The notes under the pieces: model-generated
Told to the model about the DNA's origin: nothing
What the model saw: the letters and a program-made list of their open reading frames with translations, nothing else
Database searches by the model: none
Position numbers and translations under genes: made by a program
From: Parascedosporium putredinis
Lineage: Eukaryota; Ascomycota; Sordariomycetes; Microascales; Microascaceae
NCBI GenBank assembly: GCA_949357655.1
Contig: CASHTG010000001.1
Location: 868,001-932,000 of the forward strand
Direction: 5' to 3'
DNA length: 64,000 bases
Shown: piece by piece, positions 22,026-32,579 of the stretch
Position numbering within the stretch: the first letter of the stretch is position 1
Layout: each line of letters starts with the position of its first letter

Positions 22026-23930
22026 ATGGAAGGTAAGTCAACCTCAAAATCTTTTCCCGCCCGACTCAGTCCACAACTCCTACCGCCCTGGCATCGGCCT
22101 GGGCCTTACGTCAACATCTGGCGAGAGGGATGGATATGGCCATGCTTTGTTCATCGCCATCATCATCATCACCATCGTAATGCATCGTGCTGATGTGTAT
22201 TGTGATTCTCTCCACAGACGAAGTTGCCGCTCTCGTTATCGACAATGGGTAAGCTTCCACCCCCGCCCGTCTCTCTCACCGACCTCTGGCAGAGCTTCCC
22301 CCTTTCGAGGCTTTCTCGCCCAAACCCATCGAGAAACTCGCGAAACCCATTGCGATATCCGCATATTGGGCCCAATTCCCATCAGATGCATCGAGAATGC
22401 ATAGCTTTCATGCACCATTTGCTTTTCATAGCTAACTCTGGTGGCAGCTCCGGCATGTGCAAGGCCGGTTTCGCCGGTGATGACGCTCCTCGTGCTGTGT
22501 TCCGTAAGTTTATACCCCGCTCTTTTGTACCTGATATGCGATTCCCGTTTCGCACCGGCAAGAATTCGACTATCCTTTGAACATGAGATGGCTAACCGTT
22601 TTTTGCTAGCTTCCATCGTCGGTCGTCCCCGCCACCATGGGTATGTCGCCTCATTTTAGCATTTTCCCCCATTCTGCCCCAAGCGACGTCTCTCGGTAGA
22701 GAAGACCGACCGCCGGGCAGTCCCAGCACTCGCGATGATCCGGACTTGTCCTAACATGTTATCCACGAATTGCAGTATCATGATCGGCATGGGCCAGAAG
22801 GATTCTTATGTTGGTGACGAGGCTCAGTCGAAGCGTGGTATCCTCACCCTCCGCTACCCCATCGAGCACGGTGTCGTTACCAACTGGGATGACATGGAGA
22901 AGATCTGGCATCACACTTTCTACAATGAGCTTCGTGTCGCCCCCGAGGAGCACCCCGTCCTCCTGACTGAGGCCCCCATCAACCCCAAGTCCAACCGTGA
23001 GAAGATGACCCAGATCGTTTTCGAGACCTTCAACGCCCCCGCGTTCTACGTCTCCATCCAGGCCGTCCTCTCTCTCTACGCCTCCGGTCGTACCACCGGT
23101 ATCGTGCTCGACTCTGGTGATGGTGTCACTCACGTCGTCCCCATCTACGAGGGTTTCGCCCTTCCCCACGCCATTGCCCGTATCGACATGGCCGGTCGTG
23201 ATTTGACCGACTACCTCATGAAGATCTTGGCCGAGCGCGGTTACTCTTTCTCCACCACTGCCGAGCGTGAAATCGTCCGTGACATCAAGGAGAAGCTCTG
23301 CTACGTCGCTCTTGACTTCGAGCAGGAGATCCAGACTGCTGCTCAGAGCTCAAGCCTGGAGAAGTCGTACGAGCTTCCCGATGGTCAGGTCATCACCATT
23401 GGCAACGAGCGATTCCGTGCTCCTGAGGCCCTCTTCCAGCCTTCCGTGCTCGGTCTCGAGAGCGGTGGCATCCACGTCACCACTTGGCAGTCGATCATGA
23501 AGTGCGATGTTGACGTCCGAAAGGATCTTTATGGCAACATTGTCATGGTATGTCTTAATCACCTACCAACCCTATTCCTACTCGACGCGGATAAGCTTCG
23601 ATCTCGGGGGTGTTCTGTTGTCCCCCGTGTTCCTGTCTCTCCTCTGCCGTGTCCCACTTGTCTTCGTGCTTGCGCTAATAGCTTTGCTTTCTCCAACAGT
23701 CTGGTGGTACCACCATGTACCCCGGTCTCTCCGACCGTATGCAGAAGGAGATCACTGCTCTTGCTCCTTCTTCCATGAAGGTCAAGATCATTGCTCCTCC
23801 CGAGCGAAAGTACTCCGTCTGGATCGGTGGATCTATCCTTGCTTCCCTGTCCACCTTCCAACAGATGTGGATCTCCAAGCAGGAGTACGACGAGAGCGGC
23901 CCCTCGATCGTCCACCGCAAGTGCTTCTAA
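22026..23930 (+). CDS. act1: Actin
   Basis: The ATP-binding cytoskeletal filament protein. Six exons: 22026-22032, 22218-22248, 22448-22503, 22610-22640, 22776-23547 and 23700-23930. All phases agree and encode exactly 375 residues, the standard length, ending SGPSIVHRKCF. The four early introns, the first after only seven coding bases, match the crowded 5' layout known for filamentous ascomycete actin genes. Key blocks are present: [20 protein letters not shown] (phosphate loop), VLDSGDGVTHVVPIYEG, IDMAGRDLTDYLMKILAERG and YSVWIGGSILASLSTFQQ. One oddity: residues 279-280 read Trp-Gln (HVTTWQSIMKC), where actins have Phe/Tyr-Asn. Codons are strongly biased toward C-ending forms, as expected of a highly expressed gene. 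Confidence 0.98.
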
Positions 23931-24682
23931 GGTTAGAAGATATCGTTGATGAAAAATTTCAGTTTAGACAGAGCATGGGTACAGGGGCTAATATAATTTT
24001 GTGTCGTATATATGCAGCGCTTTTGGTCCCACGTCATATCCACACTCTCGTCACGAACCCACGCCGCCTTTCGGAGGTTGCGACCAACACACAACTACTT
24101 CAGCCGGTGCCCACGTATTCCTGTCGAGTCTCATAGTTAACGTCCAAAAGTCTTTTCATTGGGCCTGGTCGAGGGGTTGGGCCTTACCAAGCGTTTTCTT
24201 GTTCAAAAATTCACGAAGGCCTCTCATTTCGTTTTATCCACAGCCAGGGAGGGGATGCGCAGGTGCGCAGTTAGGAATGGACTCTTCTAAACACAGAAAA
24301 CAACTGCGGTTCATACAATACTACACATTTGCTTCACCCTCTTTTACAAGAAGCTCCAAGGGGGCGCGTGTATGACCTGATCGTAGCTTTAACTGGTTCG
24401 CAAAATTTGTTCTTCAGCGAGAAATGCCAATCTTGATGGAGCCCCGGACTGTGTGTCCAGTTCGCTTGCTACAGCCGTGATGCGATTTTCCAAGTGTGTG
24501 CGAAGATGTGACCAAGGTGGGGTGGTTAAGGTATTAAGTTCAATGTTCTAATGGGATGCGTTAAGGGTTGAAACGAGCCTTGTTAGTCGCGCGACGATTA
24601 TCTATATTTAGAATCATTTCACTGGTGTCACAAATATTGTACAGGTGTGCAAAAGCAATTATAGCAGCGGTTGGGCCATGCG
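23931..24682. other. Convergent 3' flanks, actin / release-factor-like gene
   Basis: About 750 bases between converging genes. They should contain both 3' untranslated regions. No coding or RNA feature is recognised. Confidence 0.5.
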
Positions 24683-25493
24683 CTACTCGCGTGGGCAGGT
24701 TGGTTTCGCTGCTTCCCCTAAGGCCACCGATGTGGGTTTGAGGGCCTCATCGGAGGGCCGCGTGAGATTCTCCTGGCCTTCTGTTTCCGTAGGGTTTCGG
24801 CAGGCCATATCCCGAGCGACAAAGTCGGACCCCACTTCCTCAAGCGAGGCCGAGATCGAGTCTCCCTGTCTCTCTTCTTCCAGCTTCCTATACTTTCTTC
24901 TACTCTTCTTGTCGGAGCTAGCGCGCTTCTTGCGTTTTAGGTCGCCGACGATGGCGGTTCGGCTCTCTCCACCGTTATACAGCTCGTCGAGGCGCTGGGC
25001 GAGAACTTTGCGAGCGATGGCACGATTCTCGGACCGGGAGCGAGTGGCTTGGGATTTTACAACAATACCAGTGGGTAGGTGTTTGATTTGGACCGCGGAG
25101 TTGGTTTTGTTCTGTCTCGGAAAAAGATAGGATTAGGAGCTGTGCTACCGGGTGGAAGCGGGAATCCACTGAATAGAGGCAACGATGGAGGTGGGGAACG
25201 CAGAATAAGAACCGAAGAGGGGGCTTACAATTTTTGGCCGCCCGGGCCGCTACCTTTGACGAAGACCTCCTCGATCTCGTCCTCGGGTGGCGGCTTGGGT
25301 CTGGAAGGCAGGGGATTCTTGGGGAGGGGGTAGATGTGGTGAAGAAGCGCGTTAGAGGTTTGATGGGTTGGGAGGATCGGGCCGCGGAGAGGGGAGCCCG
25401 AGCCCGAGCCGGAACGGGACATCGGAGAGGAAGACGGAGGCAGAGACAGGCCGAGCTACGATGAGCGGCGCCGGATAAAGCGCCTTGTATCAT
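24683..25493 (-). CDS. Mitochondrial class I release-factor-like protein (MTRFR/RSO55 type; frameshifted in this assembly)
   Basis: The protein has a release-factor catalytic domain without stop-codon recognition domains. Relatives (human MTRFR/C12orf65, yeast Rso55) act on stalled mitochondrial ribosomes. Two exons: 25493-25229 and 25111-24683, with the intron at 25112-25228. The N-terminus is a matrix presequence rich in Arg, Ser and Ala, ending near RFFTTSTPSP. The catalytic loop is GSGPGGQK with the GGQ tripeptide, followed by NKTNSAVQIKHLPTGIVV and the ATRSRSENRAIARKVL helix. The tail is highly basic (KRKKRASSDKKSRRKYRKLE), as in this family, where it contacts rRNA. Two single-base deletions occur: the C run on the gene strand at 25321-25324, and the A run at 25231-25235 just before the donor. 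With both restored the product is 231 residues. An ICT1-type assignment is less likely given the length and tail. Confidence 0.85.
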
Positions 25494-27192
25494 GAGGGCG
25501 GATAGCGCGAGGACATTCTTCCTTGCTCGGAAGGAAAAGAGGACACGGACTTCGAAGTATGGCTGGGGAGTGGTAGGGCCTAAGCTTGGGCCACGGGAAG
25601 ACTTTGGACGCGCCTTTCTCTAGAGAACCGAACGTGCAGGGACGTCGCAGCTCGCTGTGTGAGATGTCCCAGAAGCTGATGGTCTCGTATCATCGATGAA
25701 TGGTGAAGGTGAAGCACCTATTCCTCCGCCTGCCGATAATAGCCCCTCAGGTCGCAAAAAGTGTTCGTCACGTGAAGACGCGGTGCCCGCGCCGTCGGGA
25801 TCCACACCCACTTCCGGGCTGCCTGTGCTTCGGCGCGGGCCACACTCTTTCCTGTGGGAACACAACGCTTGGTGTTTGTATGAAGGGCCCGAGTCACTCA
25901 CACAGGTCGAAAATTCCATTTTCGAAACTGCGATACGAACATGCGTAGACTCTCTGTGAGCACCCCCAAAAACCTATGCTTTGCATCAGGTATCACCACG
26001 TTTCATGACCTGTTGACCTCGTCTCATTCGTTCGTGTTATTCCCGAGAGGGCGAAGAAGGGAAGCAGGGTTTGAGCTGCTGAATCTTACTGCCTTCGTAA
26101 AGCGCGGGAGCCTCTTGTAGCTTCGACGGCTGCCCTCTTCCTTTGAGCTTCCAAACTCGATAGCTATCAACACCCTGCACCATCTCGCGTGGCTCTTTTG
26201 CTCAACCCCGGGCAAGATTCAATGGAGCTAACTCTCCCAGTTCAGAGATACTCGTGCGGAGATATTCGTGTGTGAAGACCACTTGCTCCATACATTAAAT
26301 GGAGTTGTACACCATTCCGGATGCGACACCCTCAGGCAAAGGATTGAGTGTATATTGAGAGTCTGTCTGCTGAATCAATACTAGGACAGACCCTCTGCAG
26401 GTCTTTCTTATCCGCCAAGCTATCGAGATTCTACATCGAGCTTATGAAGAAGAAAATATCGAGGGCGAAATGTCTAGCCCTCCCTGTGGCGCGTGCGTTC
26501 TGGTTACCCCATTTCAGGAAGCTCTCCCTTTGGAAATGTAGCCAAGAGAGAGAGATGACAAGGCAAGTAGAGGAGTTTTCTCTTGTATCATGAATTTCAT
26601 GCGATTTGATACATCAAAGCGGACTGGAGATTGATAAGATAGGGACGCATAGGATACGAAAGCGGATGCTTGGGTCTGTTTGATGTGGCGAGCATCTGGT
26701 TGCGGTGGCTTCCAAATACCGGAAGTTGCCGTGATAGCCAACATGTGAAAAGTCGAAGTATTCAAGTTTCCTTCATCAGGGGAAAAGTGGGTCCTAGCGA
26801 CATTGTGACAATTTTAGTCTTCTCCTCTCTTTCCAGGAACCAGTAATAGATTTCTGGAAGGAATTTGAACTCGACCACTATTCTCTCCCTCCCGCTACGC
26901 AGTGCGCTCTGTGAACAATACCTTTCTTCTCCCTTTTGCATCCTGGTTTCTTGCGCCTTTCAAGACTCCCGAATTGTGACTGCATTTCCTCACGACAACA
27001 AAATCGCATCCCCTTCAAGCCCCCACCTCCGAGGGATCCGAGTCCAAACACGAGCGAACCAAAAACCAAGTCGAGGGAGCCCAAGGACGTCGAACTTGCT
27101 GCGATTTTTCTCCGCCACGATTCGCGATCTTCCCCCATAACCGCGCCTTTCAATATCCCTCTCCGGAAGCCTACCGTCTCCTAGTCTACGCA
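25494..27192. other. Divergent intergenic region, release-factor-like gene / SPT subunit
   Basis: 1.7 kb between divergent genes with no conserved coding frame. It includes a TCACGTGA palindrome at 25768-25775, listed separately. The right end is C-rich leader-like sequence. Confidence 0.5.
25768..25775. promoter_or_regulatory. TCACGTGA palindrome upstream of release-factor-like gene
   Basis: A perfect eight-base palindrome 275 bases upstream of the start codon. It shares the CACGTG core with elements near mrpl7 and fes1. Function inferred. Confidence 0.4.
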
Positions 27193-27670
27193 ATGGCTGT
27201 CGTCACTTCCTTCGTAAAATGGCTCGAGCTCAAGAAGTACCAGCTCGAAGTCACGTTCAGCGTTTACATCTATACGCCAATTGAAAAGTTCATCTTCTGT
27301 ACGGTTTCCCCGTTTCCGCTGCAGGCTACTCCTTCCCCTCCCTCGCCCGTGTTGGGAGAGGGGCGATGGGGGCCAGAGAGATGAATAACCCCTAGTCGAG
27401 GGCGATGTAGGCTAATCGAGATAACTAGGGTCCTTTGTTTTCCTCCTCGCCGGTCTTACCGTTATCACCATGGTCCTCTACCTTCCCCACCACATCATCT
27501 TCCTAATTAACCGCGCGTGCTTTTATGCCCGCGGCGACTCTGTTGATGTTCTCGAGATGACCAAGGAGGCCTTGGCTCAAGGCGCGCTCAACCCAGGGGT
27601 GGCGGATACGGCGACCACGACGATCGCATCGGCGGTAGAAGCAGCAACGGAAATGGTCCGAGATCTATAA
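27193..27670 (+). CDS. Small subunit of serine palmitoyltransferase (SPT_ssu-like)
   Basis: These small ER membrane proteins activate serine palmitoyltransferase, the first enzyme of sphingolipid synthesis. Two exons: 27193-27298 and 27429-27670, with a GTACGG donor and CTAG acceptor; the split Trp codon joins in phase. The product is 115 residues. The N-terminal amphipathic block FVKWLELKKYQLEVTFSVYI and TPIEKFIFW are typical of the family. They are followed by a single membrane segment (about residues 36-54, FVFLLAGLTVITMVLY) and LPHHIIFLINRACFY. The final 40 or so residues (GDSVDVLEMTKEALAQG, then an Ala/Thr-rich stretch) extend beyond the animal subunits, which are about 70-80 residues. 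Frame is intact. Family membership is by pattern and is fairly secure; paralogue identity is not. Confidence 0.82.
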
Positions 27671-28056
27671 GGAACCAGAGGAGTGAAGAGGACCATTGCC
27701 AACTTCGGATGCGGTGGAGGAATGGCGGAGAGGAGACCACGCGCGAGACTCCGGCTAGGGAAACCCCGCAATAGTGGTGGTGCAGACATATACGGTCGGC
27801 GTTTTATTTGGAGTATGATTCCTGGCTTTCCACGACGAGACGAGACGAGAAGAGGCGATTCTAAGAAAGATGGAGATCAAGAGTGTCTCCCGTGTCTTTT
27901 GTTTGATATATCATTTTAATTATACCTTAGACGCCACCCTTAATACCAATGCATACAGATGGATTGCCCCCGTTTTCTTTTTTGGCTATTCCCTCAGCCG
28001 CCCCTTGTCCCTCATCGTCTTCTTCTTCTCCCCCTCTTTTATCTCTTCTAGGTGGA
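27671..28056. other. Short convergent gap, SPT subunit / elp2
   Basis: About 390 bases between two converging genes, expected to hold their 3' untranslated regions. The right part is T/C-rich. Nothing else is seen. Confidence 0.5.
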
Positions 28057-30773
28057 CTAGATTTCTTCAAAGCGGTAAATTCGCAAGCAAGTGTCCTCGC
28101 TCGCTATGGCAAGAGCATGGCCAGGCGGCGCATCACCCTTTGTGGGTTGCCATGCAAGCTGCAGAATCGACTTGGACGGACAAAGCCTGGATTAAAGTTG
28201 AGGTTAGCTAAAAGATTACAACAACACCATAGCGATGATCAAGTACCACGGGAGGATACGCTTACGATGGGTCGAGGTGCTGCTCCGAAACAACTGTTAG
28301 GTTGAGAGGATCGAGAGTGTAGACCGAAACTTGACCAGCCTCGTTGCCTACGGCCAGGACATAATGACCGTCTTTACCCCTCGATCTTAGGAAATCGACG
28401 GCGGTGACCGGATGCTTGGAGGATAGTCGCCGCCAGCGAAAACTCCAATTTGCCCTCGCTCTCCGCAGCCACCCACGTTTTGGCGGCCTTGTCGCGCCCG
28501 GCAGTGGCGAACGCGAGGGCGCGCCTTCCGAGACAGGAGCCCAGGCTCCGTCGAGAATCATCCTCGCGTGGCCCTTGGGGTTGAGCTGCAGCGGGGCGTA
28601 GCGGACGGGGTCCGCCGGGTCGCGGGCGAAGACGGCCCACTGCCTGTCCCTGCCCACGCTGAGGATGTGGCGGTCGTCGGGCGAGAAGCGCACGCGCGTG
28701 GTGGTGAGGGAGTGCGCGACGAGGGGGCTTGACCTCGGTCCAGCGCTCCGTCTCGAAGAGGCGGATGACGGCGTGGTTGACGGAGCTAGCCTTGCACGCG
28801 CTGGCGACGAGCGTGCCGTCGTGGCTGGTGGCCAGGCACGAGATCTCGTAGCCGTGGCCGTAGAGCTTCTCCGTCTCGGGCCAGAGGGTGTATTTGGAGA
28901 GAGCATCCTCGTAAGGGGGTCGGTCGATGTCGAGCGCGGAGCGGAGGGCGGCCGTGGCGGTGTCGACGGTTTCGGAGGCGTCTCCTCGGTTGTTGCCTTG
29001 ATCATTGCCGGCGCCGTACGAGTTGGGGATCTCGGGTAAGGCGTCGTCGGGGGCGTCGACGGCTTTGTTGGAGAGGCCGAGGACGGGGATGTTGGCGGCG
29101 TCGGGCATCTCGTCGACGCCCGTCTGGCCGAGATCGCAGAGGCGGTTCAAGAGGTGGGCTACGGCCCTGGGTTCCCGGAACACGCGCATCAGCTTCTCGT
29201 CGGCACCGGAGACGAACTCGGCGTCTCGTAGGGAGTCGATGCAGTTGAGGTCGTAGCCGTGGATCTGGGGGCGGGACATCTCGTGCCAGGTCGGGTGCCG
29301 CTCCCCACCTGCCGTCCAGGCGGCGTGGAGGCGGGTCGTCTGGTCGGAGCTCGTCGATAAGAGGTACTCCCCATTCTTGGACCACGAGATACCCGTGATA
29401 GCCATGGTGTGGCCGGTTACGGCGATGGCGGGCAGCCACCTCTCATCGGGCTCGCTGTAGTCCCAGCGCCGCCAGCTGCCGGTGCGACCGAGACATACCA
29501 TGGACTTGCCGTCCGCCCTCCACAAGCCGATCCAGAAACCGCCGATGCTCCCCGTAGCGGTGGTGGCGCCCTTGTCGCGGCTGATTTCGCCGAGGCGGGT
29601 GGTGCTCGCCCAGATGCCCGTGACGGAGTCGGGCTCCCAGATGGCGAGGGAGTTGTCGGCGGAGGTGGAGAGGAGCTTGGACACGCCGTCGGGGCCGAGG
29701 TGCCACCGTACCGAGTAGATCCAGTCCTCGTGGCCGAGGAGGAGCGCCTCAAAGGTGATGGAGAAGTGCTTGTCCCTGACCTGGAGCCTGTGAGCCTTGT
29801 TGGACGGGGCCTTGCCTGGGAGATAGGCGTTGCGGAGGGGGTCCGAGGCGGCGGCGGCGGACAGCTCGGGGAGTTGGGTGCCTTGGTGGAGCCTCCAGAG
29901 TCGGATATACTTGTCTTGGCTGGCGGACGCCAGGAGAAGGTCTCCCGGCGCGCCTTGGTTCGTCTCGAGCGTGAAGTCGAGGGATCGGATCCAGTCCTCG
30001 TGGCCTGATAGGGTGGCCTGGGCCTGGAATTCTGGCGCCTCGCCGCCAAGAGTGCTAGCGGCGAAGATGTGGATGGTCTTCCTCGTGCCGGCCGAGGCGA
30101 GGATCAGCGTGTTTGGGTCGTCCCCCAACGTCGTCAAGGCCAGAGAGAGGGGGAAATAGCGGGAATCCCGGGAGGTGTCGATGGTCTGCAGGTGGTGGAT
30201 GAGTCCCGACTCAAACTTCCATATCCTGATAGTGTAGTCTGCTCCTCCGGACGCTAAGATAATGGGGCCCGAGGCGGACCAAGTCTTCAAGACTGCGAGG
30301 CAGGTCAGTGCAATAGAGTGGGAGTCGACAGTCTGAAGACATGTGAAGGTGGAGAGGTCATCGCTGATTGCCCATAGCTTGAGCTTCAAGTCATCGCCGC
30401 CCGAGACAAGGTAAGAGGTCTCGTCCCCTTCCCGCCTGGGCAGAAACTTGACAACCTTGACGGTTCCGGTATGCCCGCTCAATATGGCACTTATGCCTCG
30501 AGGTTTGGATGGCTGCTCCTCCAGTTAGTCTTCAAGGCAGATATAAATTTTAGAAAAAAAGAATTTCTCCTGTAGATCAGAATCGCCTTCTCCTTCCCTA
30601 GAAGAATTCCAGGGCATCTCGAAGATGGGAGTGCTTCTTACCTCTGGGCGCCACAGAGCAATGTTAACATCCGCACCAAAGGCCAGTGTTCCGTTTGTGT
30701 GCCAGTCGGCGACGGCGCTGTGCCTGTTTGCGCCGGTGGAGAGATATTCCACCATGGGGGTAATTTCCTTCAT
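28057..30773 (-). CDS. elp2: Elp2, WD40 subunit of Elongator (frameshifted in this assembly)
   Basis: Elongator modifies wobble uridines of tRNA; Elp2 is its double beta-propeller scaffold. Exons: 30773-30642, 30512-28266 and 28186-28057. Exon 1 ends ADVNIALWRPE. Exon 2 carries the WD blades, for example SGHTGTVKVVKFLP, GHEDWIRSLDF, GHEDWIYSVRWH, GHTMAITGISWSKNGEYLL, LYGHGYEISCLATSHDG, FSPDDRHILSVGRDRQW and FATAGRDKAAKTW. The last exon gives ILQLAWQPTKG...LRIYRFEEI. An apparent stop at 28262-28264 lies inside the GTAAGC donor of the second intron, so the gene does not end there. Three frame breaks lie near the 3' end: at the G run 28723-28727 (two bases missing or one extra), near 28524-28525 (one missing) and near 28408-28412 (two missing or one extra). 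Corrected length is about 835-837 residues. The first intron's acceptor could be one of several nearby AGs; CAG before 30512 fits best. Upstream ATG at 30755 is an alternative start. Confidence 0.92.
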
Positions 30774-31263
30774 TTTGTAAGAGAATTCTTTCCGTAAGCG
30801 CTCTATACAAATATTCTCCCCCTTTTCCTTTGCCTTTTTGAAATTCTATTAACCCCTCCTGATGGGGGCAAAGCTTCATGGGCATGAAAGAAATCTTTCC
30901 TTCAGTCAAAATCGCTTGTCGATGAGAGGTAAATTCATAGGATATGATTGGCTCCTCACCGAGAACTCGCTCTCGGTGAAGTTGAACCAGAGTCAGCGAA
31001 TTGCGCACGGGCCAAGTGGATTTTTCCTGGCCTTTTGCGAGGCCAGCGCGCGTGTTCATCAAATTTTAGGGGAAAAAAGATTCCGAGTCCAACCTTCAAG
31101 CTATCAACCATCCACCACCCAACGCGATATATCATCGGCCGACGCAACCGTCGCATCTCCCAACCGTCCCTGATCTCTAGTCCAAGGATCCGAACTCGGT
31201 CGACTTTTCAATAGTCACCTTCCCAGCCTTTTGCGCACGCTTCCAACCACAACCACCGCCATC
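30774..31263. promoter_or_regulatory. Divergent promoter, elp2 / tom7
   Basis: Only 490 bases separate the two start codons, so both promoters are shared or adjacent here. The region holds a perfect 9-bp inverted repeat at 30956-30979 (listed separately) and a C-rich leader before tom7. Confidence 0.6.
30956..30979. promoter_or_regulatory. 9-bp inverted repeat in the elp2/tom7 promoter
   Basis: Left arm TCACCGAGA and right arm TCTCGGTGA are exact reverse complements separated by six bases (ACTCGC). The arms hold CCG and CGG triplets 12 bases apart, a layout compatible with a dimeric zinc-cluster (Zn2Cys6) factor. Binding is inferred only. Confidence 0.5.
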
Positions 31264-31708
31264 ATGTCTGCCGTCTTCAGCCTTTCCGAGGAGTCCAAGG
31301 TACGCTGGGGAGACGATGGGGGCTAGGTGCTGCCATGCGATGTAGACGTTTCTAACAGTATTGGGTGTAACAGGAGCGCATCGGTCGCATTATGGAGATC
31401 TCCAGGGTCGCCATTCACTAGTATGTTCTCTTGCCCTTTTCATCTCGAGCTGTGACGAGACTCGGGAAACCATTAGATTCTAACATCTTGGCTACAGTGG
31501 CTACATTCCCTTGATCCTCTATCTGGGTACGCACGAAGAAGCCCGTCGGGCGATGGAGAATCGAAGGCTGGCAAACTAACCCTTTTGCGAACAGGCTACA
31601 CCCGCAGCGAGCCCCGACCCTCGCTCATCCGGTAAGATTATGTGGAAACACTGCCTACGAGGACTGGAAGTCTAACACGATTGCAGACTCATCTCTCCCC
31701 TCTTCTAA
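31264..31708 (+). CDS. tom7: Tom7, small subunit of the mitochondrial TOM complex
   Basis: Tom7 is a tail-anchored outer-membrane protein that tunes assembly and disassembly of the TOM complex around Tom40. Five tiny exons: 31264-31299, 31374-31420, 31498-31526, 31595-31631 and 31687-31708, each bounded by GTACGC/GTATGT/GTAAGA donors and CAG acceptors. The phases agree and encode 56 residues. The product begins MSAVFSLSEESKERIGRI and continues with the conserved membrane part HYGYIPLILYLGYTRSEPRP and the SLIRLISPLF ending. This is the full usual length. Four introns in a 171-base coding sequence make it easy to miss by simple gene finding. No frame lesion is present. Confidence 0.95.
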
Positions 31709-32579
31709 ATCCTACGTCCGGCCACCCACTACGACAGCCGTAATGAACAACAGAAGCTGCCTGATCCCCGAAACACCGGCAGCGGACTAATCGAGGGAAT
31801 AATAACGAAAATAAAACGGAAAGGATTGTCTCGATAAGGATAAAAGGGAGGACCTGGAGGAACCCTCCAAAAGAAAGCCGCCTAGGTTGATGAATTACCC
31901 GTCCGTCGCGGTGCAAAAGTCGCAGGCGACGGGCCTGTACAATAGTCATGTTCTCTCCATATTATGGGATGTAGTAGATTTCACTCTTCAGGAAACACTC
32001 TTTGGCAAGCCTCGTGACAGTAAAGTTCTTTCATTTGTTCAAAGTACTCCTTTGCTTCAGCACTGGCTGGTACCTGTAATCGCCCTTAGAAAGGATGGGG
32101 AAGCCTCTTGACTTGCGCCCAGTATCCGACCATAGCTCACGAGCGAGAGGGAAAACCCCGGCTCGGCAAAACTGGCCGGCAACTTCCGTTCGACGTCACC
32201 TCTACCTGCGCCGCGCCCAGGCTTTTTTGGCGCTGGTAAGCTCGAGCGCAATCAGTAAAAAAGAACCAAGGACGTCACCTCCCAGATTTCTAATATCCAA
32301 GCCAACCGGAACAAGTAGGTTGCGTGCAAAGTGGGATTTGCCATCCCACCCCGGCGTTCCTTCACCCAAATCCCGTACCGGTGGTTATCACGTCTTGTCC
32401 TTCTCTTTCTATTCCTTCTTTTCATTTCCGAAGGGTATGGTAGCAAACCCGGCGTTGACAATGCTTCGAGCCGAATTGAGGCAATAGGGCGATTTTCGTT
32501 TCCCTTTTCTCTGCTTTTTTCCCCCTTTCTTTTTCCCAGGAGAAACCCACGCAGTCCCCCTCTTTTATCTAGATCCTCC
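31709..32579. other. Intergenic, tom7 / flx1
   Basis: 870 bases between two genes in the same direction: tom7 3' flank and flx1 promoter and leader. The last 200 bases are C/T-rich. No coding sequence recognised. Confidence 0.5.

Noticed and set aside
29409..30008. Long + strand open frame of 199 codons
   Set aside because: It is the antisense shadow of the GC-rich elp2 coding region.
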